51,538 nt of DNA. Source: Phycisphaerales bacterium. Lineage in GTDB: Bacteria > Planctomycetota > Phycisphaerae > Phycisphaerales > SM1A02. The notes below the pieces were generated by a model. The model was not told where the DNA came from and searched no databases. It was given only the letters and a program-made list of their open reading frames with translations. Numbering within the stretch: position 1 is the first letter of the stretch; each line of letters starts with the position of its first letter. The position numbers and the translations under genes were made by a program. Where the stretch lies: assembly GCA_022446795.1 (NCBI GenBank), contig JAKVBX010000019.1, positions 40,392 through 91,929 on the forward strand, in the 5' to 3' direction. Positions 6,950 through 15,913 of this stretch are shown piece by piece.

Positions 6950-8401
6950 ATGCCTCGAGAACACGATAACCAGAACGACCCATCGCTCGACTCAATCCTC
7001 GAGTCAGCACTCAACGGACCACGATCGAGTGACGGCCCCGGCGGCCTCTCCGGCGGCTCCGGCGATGGTGGCAGCCAGGATGGTGGCGGTGGCGCGGGTG
7101 GTTCCGGTGGCGATGGCGACGACGGAGGCTTCCGCGGTCGCCGGGTGACGACGTGCTCGTTCTGCGGCAAGACCTCCCGCGAGGTCGGCCCGATGGTCGA
7201 AGGCCCCAACGACATCTACATCTGCTCCAACTGCACCGACCTGTGCCAGAACATCTTCCGGCAGGAAAAGCGTCGGATGAGCAGTTCGCGGCCGTTGTTC
7301 ACGACGATCCCGTCGCCCCGCCAGATCAACGAGTTCCTGGACCAGTACATCATCGGGCAGCGAGAAGCGAAGCGAACGCTCTCGGTCGCCGTGCACAACC
7401 ACTACAAGCGGCTGAGCCACCTCGAGAACGAGGAATCGACCGTTGAACTGGACAAGTCCAACGTCCTGATGGTCGGCCCGACCGGAACCGGCAAGACGCT
7501 GCTCGCCCGAACGCTGGCCAAGATCCTGAACGTGCCGTTCGCCATCGGTGACGCGACGACGTTGACCGAGGCCGGCTACGTGGGTGAAGACGTTGAGAAC
7601 CTCCTGCTGAAGCTGCTCCAGGCCGCCGACTACGATCTGGATGCCGCCCAGCGAGGCATCATCTACATCGATGAGATCGACAAGATCGGCAAGACCTCGA
7701 ACAACGTCTCGATCACCCGGGACGTGTCGGGCGAAGGCGTCCAGCAGTCCCTGCTGAAGATGCTCGAAGGCGTCGTGGCCAACGTTCCTCCCCAGGGTGG
7801 CCGAAAGCATCCGGAACAGCAGTACATCCAGATGGACACGACCCACATCCTGTTCATCTGCGGCGGCTCGTTCGAGGGCATTGGCGAACTGATCCAGCGG
7901 CGACTTGGCCGGCAACGGATCGGCTTCTCGCCAGATGCCGCACCGACCGCCTCCAGTTCGAACACCGTCCAGAGAGACTCGGCCGAGATGCTGGAGCAGA
8001 TCACTCCGCAGGACGTCCTCCAGTTCGGGCTGATCCCGGAACTGGTCGGCCGCCTGCCGGTCCTCACGCCGCTCATGCCCCTCTCTGCGGAGCACATGGT
8101 TCAGATCCTGACCGAGCCCCGGAATGCCATCGTGAGGCAGTACCAGCACCTGTTCCAACTGGAGGGTGCCGGCCTGGAATTCACCGATGATGCCCTGGTC
8201 CTGCTGGCCAAGCGAGCCATGGAGCGTGGAACCGGGGCACGGGCCCTCAGGGCCGTCCTGGACGAGTACATGCTCAACCTGATGTACGACCTCCCGGACC
8301 TGGATAACGCCGGTGTGACCTACGTCCTGGACGCTGACTCCATTGAACGTGGCCTCGCCATCGAGGAATTGGCCCGGAGAACGGCCAAGGAATCGGCCTA
8401 G
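6950..8401 (+). CDS. clpX: ATP-dependent Clp protease ATP-binding subunit ClpX
   Basis: 483 residues, longer than the usual 410-430. ClpX is the hexameric AAA+ unfoldase that feeds substrates to ClpP. The N-terminal zinc-binding domain has C69-x2-C72 and C92-x2-C95. Walker A GPTGTGKT is at 176-183 and Walker [10 protein letters not shown] at 237-245. The pore RKH loop is at 285-287, and the ClpP-docking IGF tripeptide at 324-326 is intact, so a ClpP partner should exist elsewhere in the genome. The extra length is an N-terminal extension (residues 1-65) dominated by Gly/Asp/Ser (from about 27 to 62), ahead of the zinc domain. Only a weak purine-rich ribosome site precedes the start. Confidence 0.95.
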   Translation: MPREHDNQNDPSLDSILESALNGPRSSDGPGGLSGGSGDGGSQDGGGGAGGSGGDGDDGGFRGRRVTTCSFCGKTSREVGPMVEGPNDIYICSNCTDLCQNIFRQEKRRMSSSRPLFTTIPSPRQINEFLDQYIIGQREAKRTLSVAVHNHYKRLSHLENEESTVELDKSNVLMVGPTGTGKTLLARTLAKILNVPFAIGDATTLTEAGYVGEDVENLLLKLLQAADYDLDAAQRGIIYIDEIDKIGKTSNNVSITRDVSGEGVQQSLLKMLEGVVANVPPQGGRKHPEQQYIQMDTTHILFICGGSFEGIGELIQRRLGRQRIGFSPDAAPTASSSNTVQRDSAEMLEQITPQDVLQFGLIPELVGRLPVLTPLMPLSAEHMVQILTEPRNAIVRQYQHLFQLEGAGLEFTDDALVLLAKRAMERGTGARALRAVLDEYMLNLMYDLPDLDNAGVTYVLDADSIERGLAIEELARRTAKESA

Positions 8402-8515
8402 GGCCCCCTCGCCAGCCAGCCCAATCAGCACCCCCCCTCTCGACGCCGAGGCTGCTGCCTGCTAGAGTGCCTGATTCGAGACCCCGCCCGCCATTGCGGG
8501 CCTGGAGACCATGCC

Positions 8516-8791
8516 ATGCCTCGCGTCTGCCATTTCACCGGTGCCAGGACCAGTACGGGACGCAAGATCCGCTACCGCGGTCGCCCCAAGTACCAGGGCG
8601 GAATCGGCCTGAAGGTCTCCGGCCTGAGCCGTCGGAAGTTCAAGCCCAATATCCAGCGGGTGATGGCAGTCATCGACGGCAAGCCTGTCCGCGTGAAGGC
8701 CTCCACACGAGCCATCCGTGACGGCAAGGTTATCAAGCCGCTGAAGCGAAAGTACGGCTATACCCGGCTCCAGAAGCAGGCCTCCGCCTGA
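8516..8791 (+). CDS. rpmB: 50S ribosomal protein bL28
   Basis: 91 residues, basic, with the bL28 pattern: N-terminal MPRVCHFTGARTSTG (cf. the family's CxxTGK), then KFKPNIQRVMAVIDGKPVRV and STRAIRDGKVIKPL. It is a component of the large ribosomal subunit near the E site. The start at 8516 gives the expected MPRVC N-terminus; an ATG five bases upstream at 8511 is out of frame. It stands alone between clpX and a strong terminator, without the usual rpmG partner, so it is probably monocistronic or co-transcribed with clpX. Confidence 0.93.
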   Translation: MPRVCHFTGARTSTGRKIRYRGRPKYQGGIGLKVSGLSRRKFKPNIQRVMAVIDGKPVRVKASTRAIRDGKVIKPLKRKYGYTRLQKQASA

Positions 8792-8809
8792 TCCGGACCC
8801 GGCACGAAA

Positions 8810-8858
8810 TGGCCCCAGGCAGCTTTGCCCCGGGGCCAAGGCTCACTTTTTTGTGTTT
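8810..8858 (+). terminator. Rho-independent terminator after rpmB
   Basis: TGGCCCC (8810-8816) pairs with GGGGCCA (8832-8838), with an inner GGCA/TGCC helix. T-rich sequence (CACTTTTTTGTGTTTT) follows. Confidence 0.85.
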
Positions 8859-8908
8859 TCTCGGACGGTATCGGCCCAACTCGGTTGCTCGAGCGCCAAC
8901 CCGGAATA

Positions 8909-8917
8909 TGTTATAAT
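8909..8917 (+). promoter_or_regulatory. Extended -10 promoter (TGTTATAAT) for dnaG-rpoD
   Basis: TGT followed by a perfect TATAAT (8912-8917) is a textbook extended -10 and the only consensus TATAAT I noted. TTGCTC at 8885-8890 is too far (21 nt) to be a standard -35. Transcription would start near 8924, giving a leader of about 320 nt to dnaG. Confidence 0.7.
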
Positions 8918-8931
8918 TGTAGCAGCCGAAG

Positions 8932-8967
8932 GCACCCAGGGGTGCATCCCGGCAGGCCCCACGGGCC
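8932..8967 (+). promoter_or_regulatory. Two short GC hairpins at the start of the dnaG leader
   Basis: GCACC/GGTGC (8932-8945) and GGCCC/GGGCC (8955-8967, then TTT) lie immediately after the inferred start site. They could stabilise the transcript or act as an attenuator; nothing shows which. Confidence 0.3.
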
Positions 8968-9245
8968 TTTCACGGGACTCCCACCACATATCCGACTCAT
9001 CGGCTCGCACTCATTTCGACCTTGCTTGATCCCCGGGGACGATGTCGCTCCGCCAGAAGTCATCGCCAACCGGATCTTGACGTGTTCCCGAATCCAGCCG
9101 GACGCCTGGGTTGCGGTGATTTGCGAACGAGCCTGCCCCCGGCAGCTCATTGGGACTGGGACCAGATGGAGACACCAAGCGGATTACCTGCGCCGTGCTG
9201 AAAACGGAGTCTCCCTCGCTCCCGGCAGGCCATCCAAACAGCATC

Positions 9246-11078
9246 ATGTTCGATCGAACGGATATCGACCGTATTCGCGAGATGACTGATCTCGCAGCCC
9301 TCATCGGCGAACACGTCGTGCTGACCGCCCGCGGTCATGAGCACGTCGGTCTGTGCCCGTTTCATGATGACAAGAACCCCTCCTTCGCGGTCGTGACCCA
9401 CAAGGGGAATCACTTCTACAAGTGCCACTCCTGTGGCGAGAGTGGTGACTGCTACACCTTTGTTCAGAAGTTCCTCCAGCAGGACTTCACCGAGGCCGTC
9501 ACGTTCCTTGCCGAGCGTGCGGGCTATCAACTCGAACGCGTGACCGGTGCGAATCGCACCCAGTCGGACCGCAAGGCCTGGCTGCGTCGGGCGGCTCGAG
9601 CCGCGCAAGAGTTCTTCCGCGAGACGCTCCAGGGCGAAAAGGGTGAACTGGCCCGACGGACCATCGAGCAACGGAACATCGCCCCGGAGATGGTGGACCG
9701 GTTCGAACTGGGCGCCGCCCCGGCTGGCTGGGAGAACCTTCGACAGGCCATCATGGCTCCGGATCTCCCGGAGAAGGTCCTGGTCGCCGCTGGCCTGCTC
9801 AAGGAGCGGTCCGAGGGCACTGGCTCCTACGACGCCTTCCGAAATCGCCTGATCTTCCCGATCCATGATGACTCGGGCAATCCCATCGCATTCGGCGCCC
9901 GGGCCATGGATGACGACGACCAGCCCAAGTACCTCAACTCCTCGGAGCACGACCTCTTCCACAAGGGGCAGACGCTCTATGGCATGCACCTGGCCCGGCC
10001 GACCATCGTCAGGACCAGGCAGGCCATCGTGACCGAGGGCTATACCGACGTGATCGCCTGCCACGCCGCCGGCTTCGAGAATGTCATCGGAACCCTTGGC
10101 ACCGCGTTGACTGATGATCATGTCCGCCGCCTGTCACGGCTGTGTGACACGATCGTCCTGGTCTTTGACGGTGATGAGGCCGGGCAGAAGGCCGCCGAAC
10201 GCGCCATCCGGATCGTGTTCCGGCACCCCGTCGACGTGAAGATCTGCGTCCTCGACGATGGACAGGATCCCGACGACCTGCTCCGCCAGGCCGACGGCAA
10301 TGATCGCTTCCAGGCCTCCATTGAATCGGCAAGCGATACGCTTGACTACCTGGTGGCGCGGTTCCGTGGCCGACTCGATGATGCAGAGGGGCTCTCCGCA
10401 CGACAGCGGACCCTGGAGCAGTTCATCGACATGCTTCGCGGCCTTGGGCTTGATGAGGCCGAACCGATGCGACGGTCCATGCTTGTCAACCGGATCGCCG
10501 AACTCACCGGCGTTGCGGCGCGTGACATCGAATCACGCCTGCGTCGCCCCTCCGGCCCCGCGACCCCGGAAACGAACGTAGAAGCGGTGCCGGAAACGGC
10601 CAGCGGCGCTCGCCAGATCGCTGAGCGCGACATCCTGGCGGTGGTGCTGTACCGCACCGAGAGCGTGTCCGAAGCGGGCCTGAGCCCGCGTGATGCCCTG
10701 GGCGGTGATCGATTCCTGGACACGGCCCACCGAATACTGGCAGACACCCTCCGTGACCTTCTCCAGTCCAATCCCCCCACCATGCAGGCCGTGCTTGGCC
10801 GGCTGGAGGACGAGAACCACCGCGAGCTGGCCTCCCGGCTGTACTTCATCGGGGAGCGACTGGTGAGCGACAGCGCGGAGGACGGCGGAGAACACCCCCT
10901 TCGACGGGCCATCACGGCCCTCGAGGACTGCGTGCAGGAACATGAACTTCAAAGAGACCTGGCCGACTGGAAGAACCGGGACGCCACCGACGACCGCACC
11001 GCTGCGGACGTCATCAGGAATTTAGGCAGCCGGAAGCGCAGGCCCAGCGCTATCCTCAGGACTGGCGAACGTGACTGA
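9246..11078 (+). CDS. dnaG: DNA primase DnaG
   Basis: 610 residues. Primase synthesises RNA primers at the replication fork together with DnaB helicase. The zinc-binding CHC2 domain has C37, H40, C60 and C63 (CPFHDDKNPSF...YKCHSCGESGDC). The RNA polymerase core and TOPRIM fold follow, with VTEGYTDVIA (catalytic Glu near 264) and LVFDGDEAGQKAAE (Asp 308 and 310) for metal binding. A C-terminal helicase-interaction region occupies about 450-610. The start at 9246 (MFDRTDIDRIRE) matches the usual DnaG N-terminus; an upstream TTG at 9150 would add 32 unconserved residues. No good ribosome site precedes it. It is followed by rpoD after 81 nt, preserving two genes of the classical macromolecular-synthesis operon; rpsU is missing. 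Confidence 0.95.
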   Translation: MFDRTDIDRIREMTDLAALIGEHVVLTARGHEHVGLCPFHDDKNPSFAVVTHKGNHFYKCHSCGESGDCYTFVQKFLQQDFTEAVTFLAERAGYQLERVTGANRTQSDRKAWLRRAARAAQEFFRETLQGEKGELARRTIEQRNIAPEMVDRFELGAAPAGWENLRQAIMAPDLPEKVLVAAGLLKERSEGTGSYDAFRNRLIFPIHDDSGNPIAFGARAMDDDDQPKYLNSSEHDLFHKGQTLYGMHLARPTIVRTRQAIVTEGYTDVIACHAAGFENVIGTLGTALTDDHVRRLSRLCDTIVLVFDGDEAGQKAAERAIRIVFRHPVDVKICVLDDGQDPDDLLRQADGNDRFQASIESASDTLDYLVARFRGRLDDAEGLSARQRTLEQFIDMLRGLGLDEAEPMRRSMLVNRIAELTGVAARDIESRLRRPSGPATPETNVEAVPETASGARQIAERDILAVVLYRTESVSEAGLSPRDALGGDRFLDTAHRILADTLRDLLQSNPPTMQAVLGRLEDENHRELASRLYFIGERLVSDSAEDGGEHPLRRAITALEDCVQEHELQRDLADWKNRDATDDRTAADVIRNLGSRKRRPSAILRTGERD

Positions 11079-11159
11079 CCGACTACCCCGTCGCCGCGTA
11101 CCGACGGAACAGAACGAGAGATCCCCCCGGGCCCTGGATCCGACGAGGAAGGACGAACC

Positions 11160-12965
11160 GTGAAGATGACCCTGCCTCCCATGCACCCAACCATCCGCGA
11201 CCTGCTGCGCCATGGCGCAAAGCGAACGTGGGTGAGTTACGAGGAAATCAATACGGCCTTGCCGGACGAGATGGTCCGACCTGACCGAATTGACGAACTT
11301 CTGGAGCTCATGGAGCAACTGGAAATCGAGTGCATCAACTACGAGGATCCCCGGCTGCGACGGGGTGAGCCGTTCTACGCCCCACTGCAGACGAACCTGA
11401 AGTTCAAGCGGGACAGCCCGTACCGGACCTTCGGGATCGCCAACCTGCAGGTCGAGGAAACGCGATCGGATTCTGATGAAGAAGGCAGCGACGGCCACGT
11501 CATCGATGCCAACGACGAACTGCTCGATGAATCCGAAGCCGCCGAGATCACCGAGAACATGGAAGCCACGGGATCGAAGCGAATTGATGATCCCATCCGG
11601 ATGTACCTCACGCAGATGGGCACCATCCCGCTGCTGACCCGCGAAGAGGAAATCCGGCTGGCCAAGAAGATCGAGACAACACGGATGATCTTCCGCCGCA
11701 AGGTGCTCGAGTGCGACTATGCCGCCGCCCAGGCGGTCGAGGTCCTTCAGCAGGTCCACGAGGGCAACCTGCCATTCGACCGCACCATGCGTATCTCCAC
11801 GGCCGAGAGCAACGCCAAGGAGAAGGTCGCCAAGCGGATCCCGATCAACCTGATCACGATCCGAGCCCTGCTCAAGGGGAACGAAGAGGACTGGGAACGA
11901 CTGGAAGCCGGCGAGCATGGCAACGAGCAGATCCTCCTGCGAATGAACCAGCGGCGACGCAAGATCGCCACGCTGCTTGAGGAGTGCTGCCTGAGGACCG
12001 CGAGGATCCAGCCGCTGCTGCGGAAGATCCAGTCGATTGCCCGCAAGATCAATGAACTCATCCGGGAACTGGGCAAGGCCGAGAAGTACCCCGACCGGTA
12101 CCACCCGGAAGACGTCCAGGCCATGCGGGAGGAGTTCTCCGGGCTTCGGAGCCTCGTCCAGGAGACCCCCGAGGAACTGAAGTCCCGCCTGCAGCGAGTC
12201 GAGGAAGTCTTCGAGGAATACGAGCAGGCCAAGCGAGACCTCAGTGGAGGCAACCTGCGACTGGTGGTCTCGATCGCCAAGAAGTACCGCAACCGTGGCC
12301 TCCCCTTCCTCGACATCATCCAGGAAGGCAACACCGGCCTGATGCGGGCCGTTGACAAGTACGAGTACATGCGTGGCTACAAGTTCTCGACGTACGCCAC
12401 GTGGTGGATCCGCCAGGCGATCACGCGTGCCATCGCGGATCACGCCCGTACGATCCGCGTCCCGGTCCACATGATCGAGACGATGTCCAAACTCCGCACC
12501 ATTCAGAAGCGACTCCTGCAGGCCATCGGTCGAGAACCGACGATCGAGGAACTCGCCGAACAGGCCAACATGAGCGTCGAGGAAACTCGCCGCGTCATGA
12601 AGATCTCGCGGCATCCCATCAGCCTTGATCGCCCCGTGGGCGAATCGGAAGACTCGCAGTTCGGAGACTTCATCGAGGATGATCGCCAGGAGACGCCCTC
12701 TGAAACGGCCACCGGCGAGATGCTGCGAAGCCGGATCAACGATGTTCTCAAGACATTGACCTACCGCGAACGCGAGATCCTGAAGCTCCGCTACGGGATC
12801 GGCGACGGGTATACGTACACGCTGGAGGAAGTCGGCCGGATCTTCAAGGTCACCCGCGAGCGGGTCCGCCAGGTCGAATCCAAGGCCATTCGCAAGCTTC
12901 AGCATCCTGTCCGTCGACGCCGGCTCTCGAGCTTCATCGACGAGCAGCAGAAAGAGCAGGAATAG
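11160..12965 (+). CDS. rpoD: RNA polymerase primary sigma factor RpoD (sigma-70)
   Basis: 601 residues. The GTG at 11160 is preceded by GAGGAAGGA at good spacing; an ATG two codons later is possible. Region 1.1-like sequence (1-100) is followed by an acidic linker, region 1.2 ([17 protein letters not shown], about 144-160), a long non-conserved insert, region 2 ([19 protein letters not shown] through [14 protein letters not shown], about 361-430) with -10 recognition residues, region 3, and region 4 ([13 protein letters not shown] and [17 protein letters not shown], from about 534). Complete regions 1.2, 2, 3 and 4 identify it as the housekeeping sigma factor, not an alternative one. The unusual -10 motifs in this window are presumably read by this protein. 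A strong hairpin lies 29 nt after the stop. Confidence 0.95.
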   Translation: MKMTLPPMHPTIRDLLRHGAKRTWVSYEEINTALPDEMVRPDRIDELLELMEQLEIECINYEDPRLRRGEPFYAPLQTNLKFKRDSPYRTFGIANLQVEETRSDSDEEGSDGHVIDANDELLDESEAAEITENMEATGSKRIDDPIRMYLTQMGTIPLLTREEEIRLAKKIETTRMIFRRKVLECDYAAAQAVEVLQQVHEGNLPFDRTMRISTAESNAKEKVAKRIPINLITIRALLKGNEEDWERLEAGEHGNEQILLRMNQRRRKIATLLEECCLRTARIQPLLRKIQSIARKINELIRELGKAEKYPDRYHPEDVQAMREEFSGLRSLVQETPEELKSRLQRVEEVFEEYEQAKRDLSGGNLRLVVSIAKKYRNRGLPFLDIIQEGNTGLMRAVDKYEYMRGYKFSTYATWWIRQAITRAIADHARTIRVPVHMIETMSKLRTIQKRLLQAIGREPTIEELAEQANMSVEETRRVMKISRHPISLDRPVGESEDSQFGDFIEDDRQETPSETATGEMLRSRINDVLKTLTYREREILKLRYGIGDGYTYTLEEVGRIFKVTRERVRQVESKAIRKLQHPVRRRRLSSFIDEQQKEQE

Positions 12966-12993
12966 TCACTGCTCCATCAAGGGTGAATTGAAG

Positions 12994-13023
12994 CGGCCCC
13001 GGGTGTGAAGACGCCCGGGGCCG
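12994..13023. terminator. Bidirectional hairpin terminator between rpoD and coaC
   Basis: CGGCCCCGGG (12994-13003) pairs with CCCGGGGCCG (13014-13023). Three further pairs close a GAAG loop, giving a 13-bp stem. It lies between convergent genes. No T-run follows. Confidence 0.7.
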
Positions 13024-13057
13024 TCTACATGATGTCCCACACGATGGTCGACTCGCC

Positions 13058-13627
13058 CTATGCCAAGGCGGAATCAATGGACGCGACCAGCTGATCTGCC
13101 TCCGGCAGGCGACCGGCGCCGTCCGCCCGACAGGCCTGCCAGCCCGAGCCGGGATCGACCAGGCTGAAGCCATCGCTGGCCAATGTCTGCAGGTTCCGTT
13201 GCGTCGCAGGCTGGTTGAGCATCGTCTCGTTCATGGACGGCGCCAACAGGACCGGACAGCGTGAGCGATCGATGGACGCCACCAGGAGGCTCACCGCATC
13301 ATCCGCCCGCCCGGCGACGAGCCTGGCCGCCATGTCCATCGTGCATGGTGCCACGAGCATCAGGTCGGCTTCCTTCGCCAGGGCGATGTGCGGCGACTCC
13401 GGTGACTCTGGGTGGCGCCATGGATTTACGAAGACCGGCCGACCGGAAAGTGACTGGAAGGTCGCGATCCCGACGAAACGTCGGGCATCACGGGTCATCG
13501 CCACGGTGACATCGTCACCGCGCTGCACAAGCGTGCTGACAACCTCGGCCACCTTGTAGGCAGCGATACCGCCACAGATCCCGATCAGGATCCGCTTCGA
13601 CGACTTGGATGATGCTGGCGCGGGCAT
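13058..13627 (-). CDS. coaC: Phosphopantothenoylcysteine decarboxylase (stand-alone CoaC flavoprotein)
   Basis: 189 residues. The FMN-dependent decarboxylase converts 4'-phosphopantothenoylcysteine to 4'-phosphopantetheine in coenzyme A synthesis. Motifs: GICGGIAAYKVAE with the family's active-site region downstream, LVAPCTMDMAARLVAG, the PSMNETM motif (PxMNxxM), and the substrate-recognition clamp GWQACRADGAGRLPE. In most bacteria this domain is fused to the CoaB ligase; here the frame stops after the decarboxylase, so CoaB must be encoded elsewhere. The start at 13627 (MPAPASS) is 14 nt after the rpoZ stop; the longer frame overlaps rpoZ. The rpoZ-coaBC neighbourhood is conserved across bacteria and supports the call. 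Confidence 0.88.
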   Translation of the reverse strand: MPAPASSKSSKRILIGICGGIAAYKVAEVVSTLVQRGDDVTVAMTRDARRFVGIATFQSLSGRPVFVNPWRHPESPESPHIALAKEADLMLVAPCTMDMAARLVAGRADDAVSLLVASIDRSRCPVLLAPSMNETMLNQPATQRNLQTLASDGFSLVDPGSGWQACRADGAGRLPEADQLVASIDSALA

Positions 13628-13641
13628 GATGCCCCGCGGGG

Positions 13642-13893
13642 TCAGGAGGCCTCGATGGGCCACCCGGCGCCGCCGGTTCCCTTCTCGTCGGTCGCATCGA
13701 CCCACTCGGGCACAACCTTGCCCTGGAGGATCTCCTCGATGACCAGTTCCAGGTCCGTCCGACCCGCCCGCTCGACGAGGGGGCGAGCCCCATCAACGAC
13801 CAGTTCCTTCATCCGCCGCTGAATCAGGGCGCAGAGTTTGAACCGGCCGCCGAGCTTATGGACGATCTCGTCGCTTCGAAGTGCCTCAATCAT
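13642..13893 (-). CDS. rpoZ: RNA polymerase omega subunit
   Basis: 83 residues from the ATG at 13893 (MIEALRSDEIVHKL), which has GGAG 9 nt upstream; an alternative ATG at 13929 would add 12 residues. Omega is a small subunit that chaperones the beta' subunit. The segment KLGGRFKLCALIQRRMKELV with GARPLV matches the omega fold as seen in planctomycetes (RxGGRFKLxxLxQxR). The C-terminal EEILQGKVVPEWVD is acidic. It heads a two-gene unit with coaC. A -10-like TAGGAT is present on the minus strand at 13976-13981, back to back with the ClC promoter. Confidence 0.8.
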   Translation of the reverse strand: MIEALRSDEIVHKLGGRFKLCALIQRRMKELVVDGARPLVERAGRTDLELVIEEILQGKVVPEWVDATDEKGTGGAGWPIEAS

Positions 13894-13975
13894 GTGCTGA
13901 CGCTCCAACCGTCCGCCTGGGCTGGCCATGGCGGGCCTCTGGGTGGCGAAACGGCCCCGATGGGCCAAGCCGGGC

Positions 13976-13981
13976 ATCCTA
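13976..13981 (-). promoter_or_regulatory. -10-like element TAGGAT for rpoZ-coaC
   Basis: The minus strand reads GGGATAGGATGCC about 83 nt upstream of the rpoZ start. It fits TANNNT but not the commoner TANNCT. Confidence 0.3.
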
Positions 13982-14036
13982 TCCCAACTGGCCCCCATTG
14001 TCGATCCCGATACTGTCCAGAATGCCGCTGGAGTGG

Positions 14037-14042
14037 TACCCT
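14037..14042 (+). promoter_or_regulatory. -10-like element TACCCT for the ClC gene
   Basis: GGTACCCT is identical to the element before tig. It lies 51 nt before the ATG at 14094 and downstream of the alternative ATG at 14022, which favours the 14094 start. Confidence 0.4.
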
Positions 14043-14093
14043 GCCGGCCTTTTGGTCGATACCCGACCGGAGTTTTTCACGGAACGTCGACTC

Positions 14094-15911
14094 ATGGCCC
14101 GTAGTACGACCAGGCTGATCCGCCGGGTAAGCCACCGGCTGGGCTTTCGCCGAGACTGGCACCTGCTGGTCGCGGCTGTCGTTATCGGATTGCTCATGGG
14201 CGTGGTGGCCACACTGTTCATCGCCCCGCTTCGCTGGGCTGAGAGTGCCGGCGAATCACTGGCTGACTCCCCTGTCTTCTGGCTGCTGATCCTCCTGGCC
14301 CCGGCCGTAGGCGGCCTGCTCGTGGGGCTGGTCCGCAGCATCATTCGAGCCCCCCACGTCGGCCCCGGCGTCACCACGATCATCTACGGCGTTCGTCGCC
14401 AGCGTGGTCGGATCAACTTCCGCGTGGCCATCCAGCAGTGGATCAACTCGTCATTGACGATCGCCTCCGGCGGATCCGCCGGGGCGGAAGGACCCATCGC
14501 CACCATCGGCGGTGTGGCCGGGTCCAAGGGCGGCCAACTCATGCATTCCAGCACCCAGGCCACGACCACGCTGCTGGGCTGTGGTGCTGCAGCTGGCATC
14601 TCGGCGGTGTTCAACGCCCCCATTGCCGGCATCTTCTTCGTCATGGAGATCCTGCTGCGGGACTTCTCGCTCCGGACATTCACCCCGATCGTGATCTCCT
14701 CTGTCGTCGCCGCCGCCGCGACCCAGGGCATCCTGCATGACGAGGCCATCTTTGAACTGGCACCCGGGTTCGCCGATCGCGAAGGTAGCTTCCACATCGC
14801 GTTGCTGCCGCTGTACCTGCTCCTGGGCGTTCTCTGCGGACTGGCTGCCGTCAGCTTCATTCTCAGCCTGCAGGCGTCGTTCAACTTGTTCGATCGACTC
14901 CGGATCCCCGGCCTGGTCAAGCCCGCCCTGGGCGGACTGCTCCTGGGCGTCCTGGGCGTTGCCACGATCACCGTCGCGGGCAGTTCCGGCGTCCCGGACT
15001 TCTACGGCAACGGCTACTCGATCATCACGGGCCTTCTGGAACCGGACCTCTATGAATCCGGGGATACCGGACAACTCACCGATGGCGCGGGGCTCCTGGT
15101 ACTGCTGATCCTGGCGACGTTCATCCTGAAGCTGATCGGCACCTCGCTGACCGTCGGTTCCGGTGGCGCTGGTGGCCTGTTCGCCCCCTCGCTGCTGATG
15201 GGCGCCAGTGTCGGCGCCGCTGTCGGTATCGCCGTGGAAGCAATGGGCTGGCTTCCCCATGGCACACCGGCCCAGTTCGCCCTCGTGGGGATGGCTGCGG
15301 TCGTCGCCGCCACCACGCATGCCCCCCTGACCGCGATCCTGATCGTGTACGAGTTGACCCGCTCCTACGAGGTCATCATGCCGCTGATGTTCGCCGCGGT
15401 CGTGAGCACGCTGCTGGCCCGATGGCTCTGCCGCGACAGCGTCTACAGCGCCAAGTTGCGGGCCGCCGGGCTGCGGTCCGGATCGATGGGTGACCTGACC
15501 ATCCTGCGGAGGCTCACCGTCTCGGATCTGGCGCTCGCCAAGCCCGCCTGCGTTCCCAGCACGGACAGCGCCGCATCCCTGCTCCGCCTGACGGAACACA
15601 GCGGCGCCCGGGACTTCGTCGTCACCGATGAAGAAGGCGCCTACGCCGGGCTCGTGACCGCCGAGGATCTCAAGGCTGCGCTGGTGTACCGGGAAGCCAT
15701 TCCCCTGCTCCAGGTCAATGAACTGCAGCGAACCAACCTGCCCACCATCGAGTCCGAGGAAACGCTCGATGTCGTGCTGGAGAAGTTCTCGCAATGCGAT
15801 GCCGACTCGCTTGCCGTCCTGGAGAACGGCGACATTCACCGGATTGCCGGGATGGTGACCCGCTCCCAACTCATGCGCCAATACCAGGGTGCGCTGGACC
15901 GGGACGAGTGA
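14094..15911 (+). CDS. ClC-family chloride channel/H+ antiporter with C-terminal CBS pair
   Basis: 605 residues. The membrane domain (about 1-445) has many hydrophobic helices and ClC selectivity-filter motifs. GGSAGAEGPI (about residue 125) carries the gating glutamate in the GxEGP position, suggesting proton-coupled transport. GSGGAGGLFAPSLLMG (about 356) is the GGxFxPxL motif. The first canonical motif GSGIP is replaced by GPGVT, so anion selectivity may differ. Two CBS domains follow (about 475-600, with VPSTDSAASLL and DADSLAVLE), which bind adenine nucleotides in related proteins and may regulate the channel. The start at 14094 is chosen because a GGTACCCT element lies between it and an upstream ATG. 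It stops 2 nt before rnpA. Confidence 0.85.
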   Translation: MARSTTRLIRRVSHRLGFRRDWHLLVAAVVIGLLMGVVATLFIAPLRWAESAGESLADSPVFWLLILLAPAVGGLLVGLVRSIIRAPHVGPGVTTIIYGVRRQRGRINFRVAIQQWINSSLTIASGGSAGAEGPIATIGGVAGSKGGQLMHSSTQATTTLLGCGAAAGISAVFNAPIAGIFFVMEILLRDFSLRTFTPIVISSVVAAAATQGILHDEAIFELAPGFADREGSFHIALLPLYLLLGVLCGLAAVSFILSLQASFNLFDRLRIPGLVKPALGGLLLGVLGVATITVAGSSGVPDFYGNGYSIITGLLEPDLYESGDTGQLTDGAGLLVLLILATFILKLIGTSLTVGSGGAGGLFAPSLLMGASVGAAVGIAVEAMGWLPHGTPAQFALVGMAAVVAATTHAPLTAILIVYELTRSYEVIMPLMFAAVVSTLLARWLCRDSVYSAKLRAAGLRSGSMGDLTILRRLTVSDLALAKPACVPSTDSAASLLRLTEHSGARDFVVTDEEGAYAGLVTAEDLKAALVYREAIPLLQVNELQRTNLPTIESEETLDVVLEKFSQCDADSLAVLENGDIHRIAGMVTRSQLMRQYQGALDRDE

Positions 15912-15913
15912 TC

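Larger units (their letters stand above)
8792..9245 (+). other. Intergenic region: terminator, promoter and long leader before dnaG
   Basis: 454 nt without a credible gene. From left to right it holds the rpmB terminator (8810-8858), an extended -10 promoter (8909-8917), two small GC hairpins (8932-8945 and 8955-8967), and about 280 nt of further leader in which I see no known riboswitch, 6S, SRP or tmRNA pattern. A small open frame through the region looks non-coding. Confidence 0.6.

Noticed and set aside
9150-9245. Upstream TTG start for dnaG
   Set aside because: It would add 32 residues with no similarity to DnaG N-termini; MFDRTDIDRIRE at 9246 is the normal start.
12994-13023. Hairpin read as a riboswitch
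   Set aside because: It lies between two convergent stop codons, so a terminator is the simpler explanation.
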